From Acidobacteriota bacterium (lineage in GTDB: Bacteria; Acidobacteriota; Vicinamibacteria; Vicinamibacterales; UBA8438): a DNA stretch of 59,230 nucleotides. Position 1 is the first letter of the stretch. Every line of letters starts with the position of its first letter. Shown here one piece after another: positions 1 through 8,971 of this stretch. The notes beneath the pieces are model-generated. The model ran no database searches. It was not told the DNA's origin and saw nothing but the letters and a program-made list of their open reading frames with translations. Made by a program: the position numbers and the translations under genes. The stretch is from NCBI GenBank assembly GCA_015659035.1, contig DQNS01000039.1, positions 1-59,230 of the forward strand, written 5' to 3'.

Positions 1-90
1 ACGGTCGTGCCCACACTATATACCGGATATACCGGGCGGCACGTCGTCGTTGACAAGACCCTGACCCAAGGCGTATTAAAGAGGTTCTAC

Positions 91-2478
91 ATGGACGACA
101 CAGGGGCGGTCCGCGCGTCATGGCTGGTGCCGGCTGGGATCGTGCTGGCGGGGGTGTTCGGCGCCGCGCTCACGGCTGCGGCAGGACAGACTCCCGGCCG
201 CGTCTCGGTCGCGGCCCCCCAGGCCGTGAGCGGCGTGCTCGATCAGTACTGCGTCACCTGCCACAACCAGCGGTTGCGCACCGCCGACCTTGCGCTCGAC
301 ACCCTGGACCTCTCGAACGTCACGGCCGACGCCGGGGCGTGGGAGATGGTAATCCGCAAGCTGCGGTTGCGGGCGATGCCGCCGGCAGGTCGGCCCCGTC
401 CTGATGACGCCACGATCGATATGGTGGCATCCTGGTTCGAGACCACGCTCGACCGCGCCGCGGCGGCCGCTCCCGACCCGGGACGGCGCCCGGCCCTCCA
501 TCGGCTGAGCCGTACCGAGTATCAGCACGCGGTGCGCGATGTGCTGGCGCTCGACGATCTCCCGAAAGAGCTCGACATCGCCGTCATGCTGCCGGCCGAC
601 AACGTGACGAGCGGGTTCGATAACCTGGCCGAGCTGCTGTTCGTGTCGCCGACGCTCATGGAGCGTTACCTCGGCGCGGCGCGGAAGATCAGTCGTCTTG
701 CGGTCGGCGACCCGACGATGCTGCCGATCGTCGATACCTACCAGATCGACCGCGATCTGGTGCAGGATGGCCAGGTCGCAGGGCTGCCGCTCGGGACTCG
801 CGGCGGTACACGCGTGCGCAGCCACCTGCCGCTCGATGGCGAGTACCTGATCACGGTCCAGTTCCGCGGCGCCGCCCGCGAGCCGCACGATGTCGAGGTG
901 AGCGTCGACGGCGAGCGTGTGCGGCTGTTCACGGTGGGCGAGAACCCGCCGAAGCGGATGGGAACCGGCGTCTTCACGCCCGACGCAGACCCCGATGTGC
1001 AGGTGCGGGTGCCGCTGAGGGCCGGTCCCCGCGAGGTGGCGGTGGCGTTTCTGCCCAAGAGTGGCGCGCTGAGCGAAGGTCAGGTGCGGGCCTACCGTTC
1101 ACGCAGCCGGCAGCCGTCCATCGCCAGCCTGATCATCAGCGGGCCCTACGGGGCCGACGGCGCAGGCGACACCCCGAGTCGGCGGCGCATCTTTGTCTGT
1201 CAGCCCAGGACCGGCGCCGGGGAGACCGACCAGGCGACCTGCGCGCGCACCATCTTGTCGACGCTGGTGCGGCGCGCCTACCGTCGCCCGGTGAGAGACA
1301 CCGACCTCGACCGGCTCATGCCGTTCTACGAGCAGGGTCGCGTCGAGGGCGGCTTCGAACGGGGCATCCAGCGCGCGATCGAGCGGGTGCTCGTCAGTCC
1401 CGAGTTCCTGTTCCGGGTCGAGCGCGACCCCGCCGGTGTCAGCGCGGGTGACGTCTACCGCGTGAGCGATCTCGAGCTGGCGTCTCGTCTGTCCTTCTTC
1501 TTGTGGAGCAGCATTCCGGACGACGATCTGCTCGCTGCGGCGACCCGCGGGGAGTTGGGTGAGCCGGCCGTGCTCGACCGGCAGGTGCGTCGCATGCTGG
1601 GGGACCCGCGGTCGGAGGCGCTGGTCACCAACTTCGCCGAGCAGTGGCTGTTCCTGCGCGATGTCGATGCGAAGGAGCCGGATGTCGGGTTCTTCCCCGG
1701 CTTTGACGAGAACCTGCGACAGGCGTTTCGGCGCGAGACCGAGTTGTTCATTGACAGCATCCTGCGCGGTGACCGCAGTGTCCCCGAGTTGCTGACGGCC
1801 AACCACACGTTCGTGAACGAGCGGCTGGCGAAGCACTACGGGATTCCCCATGTCTATGGCAGCCACTTTCGTCGGGTCGAGCTCGACGACGACAGCCGAC
1901 GCGGGCTGCTGGGGCACGGCAGCATCCTGACCCTGACGTCGTACGCCACCCGCACCTCGCCGGTGCTGCGGGGCAAGTGGATTCTCGAGAACCTCCTCTC
2001 TTCGCCCCCACCGCCGCCCCCGCCCAACGTGCCGGCGCTGGACGAGACCACCGACGATGGCCGGCCACGGTCGATGCGCGAGGCGATGGAGCAGCATCGC
2101 GCGAACCCGGTCTGTGCGAGTTGTCACAAGCTGATGGACCCGCTTGGGTTCGCGCTCGAGAACTTCGATGCGGTCGGGCGCTGGCGAGAGCGGAGCGAGT
2201 CGAACACGCCGATCGACGCGACCGGTGTGATGCCGGACGGCAGGCAGTTCGAGGGTCCGACCGGCCTGCGCACCGTGCTCCTGGGTGCGCCCGATCAGTT
2301 CGTGACCACGGTGACCGAGAAGCTGATGACCTACGCCCTCGGGCGTGGCGTCGAGTATTTCGATGCGCCGACCATCCGCGACATCGTGCGGAACGCCGAG
2401 CGCGAGGACTACCGGTTTGCGTCGATCGTCAGCGGTATCGTGAACAGCACACCGTTCCAGATGAGGAAAGCCCAATGA
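91..2478 (+). CDS. Exported di-haem PSD/PSCyt cytochrome (DUF1587-1595-1592-1588-1585), copy 1
   Basis: A 795-residue protein with an N-terminal hydrophobic segment and two c-type haem motifs: C54-VT-C57-H58 and C675-AS-C678-H679. Between them lie the Planctomycete-type blocks in order: DUF1587 (LHRLSRTEYQHAVRDVL), DUF1595 (RRAYRRPV), DUF1592 (ASRLSFFLWSS) and a proline run, followed by DUF1588 around the second haem and DUF1585 at the C-terminus (EKLMTYALGRGVEY). The family is presumed to act in electron transfer outside the cytoplasm; no substrate is established. The start at 91 is chosen because AAAGAGG lies 6 bases upstream; the frame is open further upstream. The stop overlaps the next start as ATGA, so the pair is translationally coupled. 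Confidence 0.9.
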   Translation: MDDTGAVRASWLVPAGIVLAGVFGAALTAAAGQTPGRVSVAAPQAVSGVLDQYCVTCHNQRLRTADLALDTLDLSNVTADAGAWEMVIRKLRLRAMPPAGRPRPDDATIDMVASWFETTLDRAAAAAPDPGRRPALHRLSRTEYQHAVRDVLALDDLPKELDIAVMLPADNVTSGFDNLAELLFVSPTLMERYLGAARKISRLAVGDPTMLPIVDTYQIDRDLVQDGQVAGLPLGTRGGTRVRSHLPLDGEYLITVQFRGAAREPHDVEVSVDGERVRLFTVGENPPKRMGTGVFTPDADPDVQVRVPLRAGPREVAVAFLPKSGALSEGQVRAYRSRSRQPSIASLIISGPYGADGAGDTPSRRRIFVCQPRTGAGETDQATCARTILSTLVRRAYRRPVRDTDLDRLMPFYEQGRVEGGFERGIQRAIERVLVSPEFLFRVERDPAGVSAGDVYRVSDLELASRLSFFLWSSIPDDDLLAAATRGELGEPAVLDRQVRRMLGDPRSEALVTNFAEQWLFLRDVDAKEPDVGFFPGFDENLRQAFRRETELFIDSILRGDRSVPELLTANHTFVNERLAKHYGIPHVYGSHFRRVELDDDSRRGLLGHGSILTLTSYATRTSPVLRGKWILENLLSSPPPPPPPNVPALDETTDDGRPRSMREAMEQHRANPVCASCHKLMDPLGFALENFDAVGRWRERSESNTPIDATGVMPDGRQFEGPTGLRTVLLGAPDQFVTTVTEKLMTYALGRGVEYFDAPTIRDIVRNAEREDYRFASIVSGIVNSTPFQMRKAQ

Positions 2479-3836
2479 TCATCTCCAAAGTGGTGTTGCC
2501 CCGACGGACGTTCCTGCGCGGGCTGGGCGCCGCGGTGGCCCTGCCGCTGCTCGACGCCATGGTTCCGGCCGCGACGGCGCTGGCGCAGACCGCCGCCAGC
2601 CCGGCGCGCCGGCTCGGCTTCGTCTACGTCCCGAACGGTGTGATTCAAGAGCAGTGGGTGCCGGCCGCGACGGGCGCCGGGTTCGACTTCTCGCCGATTC
2701 TCAGCCCGCTCGCGCCGTTCCGCGATCGGCTGCTGGTGCTGAGCGGTCTGGCGCACCGGCAGGCCGACTCGTTCGGCGACGGCAACGGCGACCATCCGCG
2801 CGCAACCGCCGTCTGGCTCAGCGGCGTCCACGCCTGGGAGCGACGCGGCCGAATCGGGCCGACCGCCATCAAGCTGGGGACGACCGCCGACCAGATCGCC
2901 GCGCGCGAGCTGGGGCAGGCCACGCCGTTGCCCTCGCTCGAGCTCGTCCTCGAGAAACCGACGGCCATCTCATGTGACTCGGGCGACTGCTTCTACTCGA
3001 ACACGATCTCGTGGCGCGATCCGACGACGCCGCTCGAGATGGAACCGCACCCGCGGGTGGTCTTCGAGCGGCTCTTCGGCGACGGCGGCAGCGCCGCCGA
3101 TCGACGGGCCCAGGCCCGGCAAGCCGGCAGCATTCTCGACTCGGTGACCCAGGAAGCGTTGAGCCTGGAGCGCACGCTCGGCCCGGCCGACCGCAACAAG
3201 CTGAGCGAGTATCTCGACTCGGTCCGCGACCTCGAGCAGCGGATCGGGCGTTCGGAGGCGCGGGGAGCGGCGGAGGAAATCGACCTGCCGGAACGGCCGA
3301 TTGATATCCCGGACGATTTCGAGGAGTACGCCAAGCTGATGTTCGACTTAATGGCGTTGGCCTACCAGGCTGACGTCACCCGCGTGGCCACCATGATGAT
3401 GGCGCGCGAGACGAGTCCCCGGACATTCCCGCAGATCGGGGTGCCCGACCAGCACCACTCGGTGTCCCACCACCGGAACGACCCCGACTACATCGCGCGG
3501 AAGGCGAAGATCGACACCTACCACATCACGCTGCTCGCTCACTTCCTCGAGACGCTACGGAACACACCCGATGGCGACGGCACCCTGCTTGACCACTCGA
3601 TGATCGTCTACGGCGGCGGCATCGGGAACGGCAACCTGCACGAGCACACCAACCTGCCGTGTCTGGTGGCCGGGGGCGGCGGCGGCCGGCTCAACGGTGG
3701 GCGGCATCTCGCCTATCCCGAAGACACGCCGATGGCGAACCTGCTGGTCACCGTTCTCGACAAGGCGGGCGTGCGGGCGGAGGAGCTCGGCGACAGTACG
3801 GGCCTGCTGAACACCGCGACCCTCGCCGACGTGTAG
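2475..3836 (+). CDS. Tat-exported DUF1552 (HXXSHH) protein, copy 1
   Basis: A 453-residue protein with a twin-arginine signal (PRRTFLRGLGAAVALPLLD) and the signature HXXSHH of DUF1552 at H328-SVS-H332-H333. The family is distantly related to DUF1501 and alkaline-phosphatase/sulfatase-like folds, and its activity is not known. Its start overlaps the stop of the di-haem cytochrome by four bases, an arrangement seen in three of the four pairs in this window. Tat export suggests it folds, perhaps with a metal cofactor, before secretion. Function with the cytochrome is inferred from this tight, repeated linkage. Confidence 0.9.
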   Translation: MIISKVVLPRRTFLRGLGAAVALPLLDAMVPAATALAQTAASPARRLGFVYVPNGVIQEQWVPAATGAGFDFSPILSPLAPFRDRLLVLSGLAHRQADSFGDGNGDHPRATAVWLSGVHAWERRGRIGPTAIKLGTTADQIAARELGQATPLPSLELVLEKPTAISCDSGDCFYSNTISWRDPTTPLEMEPHPRVVFERLFGDGGSAADRRAQARQAGSILDSVTQEALSLERTLGPADRNKLSEYLDSVRDLEQRIGRSEARGAAEEIDLPERPIDIPDDFEEYAKLMFDLMALAYQADVTRVATMMMARETSPRTFPQIGVPDQHHSVSHHRNDPDYIARKAKIDTYHITLLAHFLETLRNTPDGDGTLLDHSMIVYGGGIGNGNLHEHTNLPCLVAGGGGGRLNGGRHLAYPEDTPMANLLVTVLDKAGVRAEELGDSTGLLNTATLADV

Positions 3837-3868
3837 GCGAAAGACGGGCGGCCACTTAGGAGGGTCAC

Positions 3869-4921
3869 ATGCGCAGTCGAATCACGGTCTGTCTCGGCGG
3901 GCTGGGAGTGGTGTGTCTGGTGTTGGCGCCGGTAGCCGTGGCGCAGAACGGCGACATTCCACGGACACCGAGCGGTCGTCCCGACCTGTCGGGCACCTAT
4001 GACGTGTCGACGCTGACACCGATGCAGCGTCCGGAGGAGCTCGGCGAGGCGGTGGCGCTGAGCGCGGAACGGGCGGCCGAGATCGCCGAGGGCGCGCGAC
4101 GGCGGGACGAGCGACGGGCCAGGCCCAGTGATCCCGAACGCGGAGCCCCACCTCAGGGCGGGAGGGTCGGCGGTTACAACGGGTTCTACATCGACAACGG
4201 CGACGCGGCGTTCCAGGTCGGCGGGCAGTGGCGCACGTCGATTCTCATCGACCCGCCGAACGGTCGGTATCCACCGCGGGTGGACGAGGCGCCCGCCCGC
4301 GGGCGAACGCCCAACCCCGGTACCGCCTTCTGGCTCGAGGCGGGGCTCGACGCGCCGGGCCCCTACGACAACATGGAGCAACGCCCGTACGGCGAACGCT
4401 GTATGGTCGGGTTCGGCTCGACCGGCGGACCGCCGATGCTGCCTGTGCTCTACAACAACCACAAGCGGATCGTGCAGACCGAGGACACGGTGATGATCCT
4501 GACCGAGATGGTGCACGATGCCCGGATCGTCAGGCTCGACGCCGAGCACGACCCACCAACGATCAAGAAGTGGCTGGGTGATTCGATCGGGTGGTGGGAG
4601 GGCGACACCCTCGTCGTCGAGACCACCAACTTCGTGGACCGTCCGGCATTCCGGCGGGGCACCGGGAACATGACGGTGACCGAGCGGTTCAGGATGGAGA
4701 GCGCCGGCACGTTGATCTACACCTTCACGGTCGATGACCCGACCGTCTGGACGGCGACCTTCACCGGGGAGTATGCGTGGCCACGCAGCGGGAACAAGGT
4801 GTTCGAGTACGCCTGTCACGAAGCGAACTACGCGCTCCAAGGCATCATGCGGGGCGCGCGTCTGCTCGAGGCGGAGTTCCGCGGCGAACAGCCCGAAGGC
4901 GTCACCAACCCAACGCGGTAG
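3869..4921 (+). CDS. Exported protein of unknown family (copy 1 of 3)
   Basis: A 350-residue protein with a Sec signal peptide ending near AVAQ, preceded by a good ribosome site (AGGAGG, 3857-3862). I do not recognise a characterised domain. It has two paralogues at 7843-8871 and 17321-18325. All share an N-terminal PDLSG/ALQG-type motif followed by LTPMQRP, a central EMVHDARIV block, the block GDTLVVETTN, and a C-terminal FEYACHE-NY motif. The conserved Cys-His of YACHE is not a haem motif; it could bind metal or matter structurally. It follows the cytochrome/DUF1552 pair by 32 bases and is probably cotranscribed. Confidence 0.8.
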   Translation: MRSRITVCLGGLGVVCLVLAPVAVAQNGDIPRTPSGRPDLSGTYDVSTLTPMQRPEELGEAVALSAERAAEIAEGARRRDERRARPSDPERGAPPQGGRVGGYNGFYIDNGDAAFQVGGQWRTSILIDPPNGRYPPRVDEAPARGRTPNPGTAFWLEAGLDAPGPYDNMEQRPYGERCMVGFGSTGGPPMLPVLYNNHKRIVQTEDTVMILTEMVHDARIVRLDAEHDPPTIKKWLGDSIGWWEGDTLVVETTNFVDRPAFRRGTGNMTVTERFRMESAGTLIYTFTVDDPTVWTATFTGEYAWPRSGNKVFEYACHEANYALQGIMRGARLLEAEFRGEQPEGVTNPTR

Positions 4922-4952
4922 ACGTCGAGGCGGACCCCCCGCACCCTCGCTG

Positions 4953-6137
4953 ATGGCTCCGCTCGACGGCATACGCGTCATCGATCTCAGTCGGGTCGTG
5001 TCCGGACCGCTTTGCACGATGAACCTCGCCGACATGGGCGCGGACGTCGTCAAGATCGAGGAGCCCGGACGAGGCGACGAGTCCCGCGCCTTCGGCCCGC
5101 CGTTCCTCGGGGGGGAGTCGCCCTACTACCTGTCGGTCAATCGCAACAAGCGCAGCTGCACCGTGAACCTCAAGCGCGACGCCGGCAAGGCCATCCTGTG
5201 GCGGCTGCTCGACACCGCGGATGTCGTGGTCCAAAACTTCAGACCGGGTGCGATGGCGCGGCTTGGCCTCGACTACGATGCGGTCGCGGCTCGCCATCCC
5301 AGACTGATCTACTGCTCGATCTCGGGGTTCGGGGACAGCGGGCCGGACGCCGTGCGACCCGGCTACGACCTGGTCGTGCAGGGCGAGTCCGGGCTGATGG
5401 ACCTGACCGGTGAGGCTGACGGCCCGCCTACTCGGATTGGCACGTCAATCGCCGACCTGACCGCAGGGGTGATGGCGGCCCAGGGCATCACGCTGGCGCT
5501 CTACGCGCGGCAGACGACCGGCCGGGGTCAGCACGTCAAGATCGCGATGCTCGACGCGGTGGCGTCGCTGCTGACATATAACGCCGGCAACTACTTCGCC
5601 ACCGGTGAGAGCCCGACCCGACGCGGAAACGACCATCCGTCCGTCGTGCCGTATCAGACGCTGCGCGCCAAGGACGGGTGGATGAACCTCGCGGTTGCGA
5701 ACGACTCGCTCTGGGTCCGGTACTGTGATGCCATCGAGCGTCCGGACCTCCGTGACGATCCGCGATTCGCGACCGCTCCGGAACGCGTCAACCATCGAGA
5801 CACCCTGGTTCCGATCATCGTCGCGCTGACGGCGGCGCGAACCGTCCAGCAGTGGGTGGACCTCCTTGGCGCCGCCGGTGTCCCGTGCGGTCGCATCCGC
5901 AACGTGGCAGAGGTCTGCACGAATCCGCAACTCACCGAGCGGGGCAAGGTGGTGGACCGGCCGCATCCGACCGCCGGGATCGTGACGATGATCGGTCTCC
6001 CGATCGAGCTGAGCGACACCCCGGGCCGCATCCAGACGGCCCCGCCGCTCCTCGGCGAGCACACCGACGATGTGCTGCGCGACGCGGGCTACACGGACGA
6101 CGAGATCCACACGTTGCGCAAGGATGGAGCCATCTAG
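4953..6137 (+). CDS. Class III CoA-transferase (CaiB/BaiF family)
   Basis: A 394-residue cytoplasmic protein of the CaiB-BaiF/formyl-CoA transferase family. The N-terminal block (LDGIRVIDLSRVVSGPLCTM, then ADMGADVVKIEEPGRGD) and NKRSCTVNLK are typical. Asp201 in AMLDAVASL aligns with the catalytic aspartate that forms the acyl-enzyme anhydride. The family moves CoA between carboxylic acids, or racemises 2-methylacyl-CoAs; the substrate cannot be named here. The start at 4953 fits the start of homology; upstream in-frame sequence overlaps the preceding gene and looks non-coding. It is the only clearly cytoplasmic enzyme in this exported cluster, and the next gene begins 2 bases after its stop. 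Confidence 0.92.
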   Translation: MAPLDGIRVIDLSRVVSGPLCTMNLADMGADVVKIEEPGRGDESRAFGPPFLGGESPYYLSVNRNKRSCTVNLKRDAGKAILWRLLDTADVVVQNFRPGAMARLGLDYDAVAARHPRLIYCSISGFGDSGPDAVRPGYDLVVQGESGLMDLTGEADGPPTRIGTSIADLTAGVMAAQGITLALYARQTTGRGQHVKIAMLDAVASLLTYNAGNYFATGESPTRRGNDHPSVVPYQTLRAKDGWMNLAVANDSLWVRYCDAIERPDLRDDPRFATAPERVNHRDTLVPIIVALTAARTVQQWVDLLGAAGVPCGRIRNVAEVCTNPQLTERGKVVDRPHPTAGIVTMIGLPIELSDTPGRIQTAPPLLGEHTDDVLRDAGYTDDEIHTLRKDGAI

Positions 6138-6139
6138 CA

Positions 6140-7126
6140 ATGAGCATCCAGCGTCTGAGCGTTCTTTTCTGCGGTGTGCTCGTCTTCGTTGTCGCTCACG
6201 GGCCCTCAGCGAGCGGGCAGGTCGCCGAATATACCGAGGTGACGGCGTGGCCCAGCCCTGCGACCTCGGCGACCGGGACGCCCGCGGCGTGGAACTTCGG
6301 TCAGGTGTCGGGGGTCGCCACCAGTGCGAATGGGTACGTCGTGGTGCTGCATCGCGGCGCTCAGCCGATCATGCTGTTCGACAGCGGCGGGCGGTTCGTC
6401 CGGGCCTGGGGCGACGGTCTGTTCAGCAACGGGAAGGTCGGCGGCATCTCGCCGGCGGATCGTGTGCCGGGGCGGTCTGGCTACACCGCGGTGTACGGGG
6501 CGGCCGGCTGCCATGCGTGCGGGGCGCACTCGATACGTGTCGATCCGGACGGCAACATCTGGGTGGTCGACGCGCCTGGCCACGTCGTCTACAAGATGAA
6601 CCCGCAGGGTCGCGTGCTGATGGAGCTCGGCTCGAAGGGAGTGGCCGGGATGAGCCGGAACACGTTCAACCTGCCGACCGACGTTGGCTTCGCCCCGAAC
6701 GGCGATGTCTACGTGAGCGACGGCTACGGCAACGCTCGGGTCGTGAAGTACACCGCCGACGGACAGTATCTGCTCGAGTGGGGCAGCCGCGGCACCGGTC
6801 CCGGCGAGTTCGGCCTGCCCCACAACCTGGTGGTCGACGACGAAGGACGTGTTTATGTCACCGACCGGGACAACCAGCGGGTCCAGGTGTTCAGCGCCGC
6901 CGGCGAGTTCCTGAGCGAGTGGGCCGACATCGGCGCCAACTCCGCCCTGTTCATGACCATGAGCGAAAACCAGCAGATCTGGACCGGCGGTACGTTGCGA
7001 AATCTCGCGGGCGAGGCGGTGGCGACGCTACCAGGCGGCAATGGCGGGCACGGCATGACGGTGTCCGGTACCGGGGAAGTCTTCGTGGCGCAGCTCAGCG
7101 GACGCGTGCAGAAGTTTGTCAGATAG
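6140..7126 (+). CDS. Exported NHL-repeat beta-propeller protein
   Basis: A 328-residue protein with a signal peptide (hydrophobic residues about 7-20, cleavage near ASGQ). The mature part is built of NHL-type blades, for example VDPDGNIWVVDAPGHVVYK, VGFAPNGDVYVSDGYGNARV and LVVDDEGRVYVTDRDNQRV. Such propellers bind ligands or act as lyases, as in the peptidyl-alpha-hydroxyglycine alpha-amidating lyase relatives. A CHACG cysteine pair sits in one loop. It starts two bases after the CoA-transferase stop, so the two are very likely cotranscribed. No catalytic function can be assigned from sequence alone. Confidence 0.85.
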   Translation: MSIQRLSVLFCGVLVFVVAHGPSASGQVAEYTEVTAWPSPATSATGTPAAWNFGQVSGVATSANGYVVVLHRGAQPIMLFDSGGRFVRAWGDGLFSNGKVGGISPADRVPGRSGYTAVYGAAGCHACGAHSIRVDPDGNIWVVDAPGHVVYKMNPQGRVLMELGSKGVAGMSRNTFNLPTDVGFAPNGDVYVSDGYGNARVVKYTADGQYLLEWGSRGTGPGEFGLPHNLVVDDEGRVYVTDRDNQRVQVFSAAGEFLSEWADIGANSALFMTMSENQQIWTGGTLRNLAGEAVATLPGGNGGHGMTVSGTGEVFVAQLSGRVQKFVR

Positions 7127-7132
7127 ATAAGT

Positions 7133-7145
7133 GGTAGAAACTACC
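7133..7145. promoter_or_regulatory. Short palindrome upstream of vapB, candidate autoregulatory operator
   Basis: GGTAG-AAA-CTACC is a perfect 5-bp inverted repeat lying 20 bases upstream of the antitoxin start and just after the preceding gene. VapBC complexes usually repress their own promoter through such short palindromes. The role is inferred from position and symmetry only. Confidence 0.4.
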
Positions 7146-7165
7146 TAACTAGGCAGAATATAGCC

Positions 7166-7420
7166 ATGGCGTTGAGCATCAAGAACCCAGAAGCGGAGCG
7201 ACTGGCTAGGGCGCTGGCGAAGGACAACGGGACGAGCGTGACCCGGGCAGTGATCACTGCCCTGGAGGAAGCGCTGCGGCGGGCCCGGGGACGGAGGACG
7301 GCGCCGTCTGTCCGGGACGCGATGCTGGAGGTTTCGGATCGCTGTGCCGCCCTGCCGGACCTCGAAACGAGAGCGCCGCACGAGATCCTGGCCTATGACG
7401 AGCATGGCGGGTTTTCCTGA
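7166..7420 (+). CDS. vapB: VapB-family antitoxin
   Basis: An 84-residue protein beginning MALSIKNPEAERLARALA, typical of VapB antitoxins of the Rv0623/PSK class. The N-terminal part forms a DNA-binding ribbon-helix-helix; the C-terminal part would wrap the PIN toxin. Its stop overlaps the start of the toxin frame by one base (TGATG), as is usual for vapBC. A palindrome 20 bases upstream could be its operator. Because the toxin frame is broken, this may be an orphaned antitoxin. Confidence 0.85.
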   Translation: MALSIKNPEAERLARALAKDNGTSVTRAVITALEEALRRARGRRTAPSVRDAMLEVSDRCAALPDLETRAPHEILAYDEHGGFS

Positions 7421-7808
7421 TGGTCATTGATGCGTCGGCGCTTCTTGCCATTCTCTTCAGGGAGCCTGAGCGAGACATCTTCGTCACCGCCGTGGCGGAA
7501 GCCGGGGTACGGTTGGTCGGTACCGTGAATGCCTTCGAGGCGGCCGTGGTGGTGGCCACCCGCAAGGGTCCTGAGGATCGCGAGAGCTGGACCTGCTGTT
7601 CCACAGCGCCGGCATCGAGATCGTGTCGTTCACCGACGCGCAGCTGCGCCTCGCGCGCGAGGCCTACGCTCGGTACGGCAAGGGACGCCATCCAGCCGGG
7701 CTGAACCTGGGTGACTGCTGCGCCTATGCGTTGGCTCGCCACACCGGGGAGCCGCTGCTGTTCAAGGGCGCCGACTTCGCACGGACGGACGTGATCTCAG
7801 CCGTCTGA
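7420..7808 (+). pseudogene. vapC: VapC PIN-domain toxin, frameshifted
   Basis: The reading frame opens as MVIDASALLAILFREPERD with the first PIN aspartate and continues to the NAFEAAVV glutamate. It then loses homology near 7575-7587. Homology resumes in another frame at LDLLFHSAGIEIVSFTDAQ and runs through NLGDCCAYALA (third acidic residue) and FKGADFARTDV to a stop at 7808. Restoring one base near 7575-7587 joins the two halves into a normal VapC of about 130 residues. Either the toxin is inactivated or there is a one-base assembly error. As read, the 94-residue product lacks the C-terminal active-site residues. Confidence 0.85.
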
Positions 7809-7842
7809 TCTGCGACACTACTCGCTCGCCACGGAGGACCAG

Positions 7843-8871
7843 ATGACCCGACGAATCCTCATCGTTCCGGTTCTGCTAGCCATGGGCGTCACTGCGGCCG
7901 GCGCGCAGACCACGTTCGAGGCCCCGCGCCTGCCTGACGGTCAACCCGATCTCCAGGGAGTCTGGGACTTTCGCACGCTGACGCCCCTGCAGCGGCCTGA
8001 GGATCAGGCAGACAAGTTGGTGTTGACGACTGAAGAGGCCGCCGAGGTCGAGTCGCAGGCCGCCGCGCGCACCGCGGCGGCGAACGCGCCAAGTGAAGTG
8101 CGCACCGAACCGTTGCCCGTGGGCGGCAACATCGGCGCCTACAACAGCTACTGGGTCGACCAGGGCGCCCGGATCGTTGACGACCAGCGGACGTCGCTCA
8201 TCGTAGACACGCCCGATGGCCGTCTGCCGGCGCTGCAGCCCGGCATCGAGCTCGACGTCCTCTCGCTCGGCGAGGACTTGCCGGGCGTCCGTCCGGTGCG
8301 GGTCCGGGCGGCGGGCATCGGCGCAGACAGCTACGAGGACCGAGGTCTCTCCGAGCGGTGTCTGCTCGGGTTCAACTCGGGGCCCCCGATTGTGCCGGCC
8401 GGCTACAACCAGAACATCCAACTTTTTCAGACGTCGGACCACATCGTCATCCTTCACGAGATGGTCCACGACGCGCGGATCGTGCCGCTGGACGGTCGCG
8501 ACCCTTTGCCCGACACGGTTCGCCAGTGGATGGGCAGTTCGCGCGGCTACTGGGACGGTGACACGCTGGTGGTCGAGACGACGAACTTCACGGGCAAGAC
8601 CGCCAGCTTCAACCCGTCAGTGTCGACGGCGGCCGGGTCCGGCACCACTCTGCATTTGATCGAGCGCTTCCGGCGCGTGGCCGACGACACCTTGCTCTAC
8701 GAGTACACGGTCGACGACTCCACGACCTTCACGCGGCCGTTCACCGCGGTCTTGCCGATGAAGCGCGGAGAGGCGATGTTCGAGTACGCGTGCCATGAGG
8801 GGAACTACGGGCTGTTCAACATGCTGTCCGGGGCGCGGGTCGAAGAGGCGACCTTCACGTCCGGGCAGTAG
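7843..8871 (+). CDS. Exported protein of unknown family (copy 2 of 3)
   Basis: A 342-residue protein with a Sec signal peptide (cleavage near AGAQ) and a strong ribosome site (GGAGG, 7832-7836). It is a paralogue of 3869-4921 and 17321-18325, sharing DGQPDLQGVWDFRTLTPLQRP, EMVHDARIVPLD, QWMGSSRGYWDGDTLVVETT and FEYACHEGNYGL. No characterised domain is recognised. Conserved tryptophans and the Cys-His pair near the C-terminus are candidate functional residues. It stands alone after the vapBC module with its own ribosome site. Confidence 0.8.
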   Translation: MTRRILIVPVLLAMGVTAAGAQTTFEAPRLPDGQPDLQGVWDFRTLTPLQRPEDQADKLVLTTEEAAEVESQAAARTAAANAPSEVRTEPLPVGGNIGAYNSYWVDQGARIVDDQRTSLIVDTPDGRLPALQPGIELDVLSLGEDLPGVRPVRVRAAGIGADSYEDRGLSERCLLGFNSGPPIVPAGYNQNIQLFQTSDHIVILHEMVHDARIVPLDGRDPLPDTVRQWMGSSRGYWDGDTLVVETTNFTGKTASFNPSVSTAAGSGTTLHLIERFRRVADDTLLYEYTVDDSTTFTRPFTAVLPMKRGEAMFEYACHEGNYGLFNMLSGARVEEATFTSGQ

Positions 8872-8971
8872 CCGGCGGGGAAGCGGGCTGGGGGAGGGGC
8901 TGGGCGTCAGCCGTGGTCGCGGTGGGTGTAGACTGTTGCGTTAATCGCGTCGGGTCGACTGGAGGACTCTC

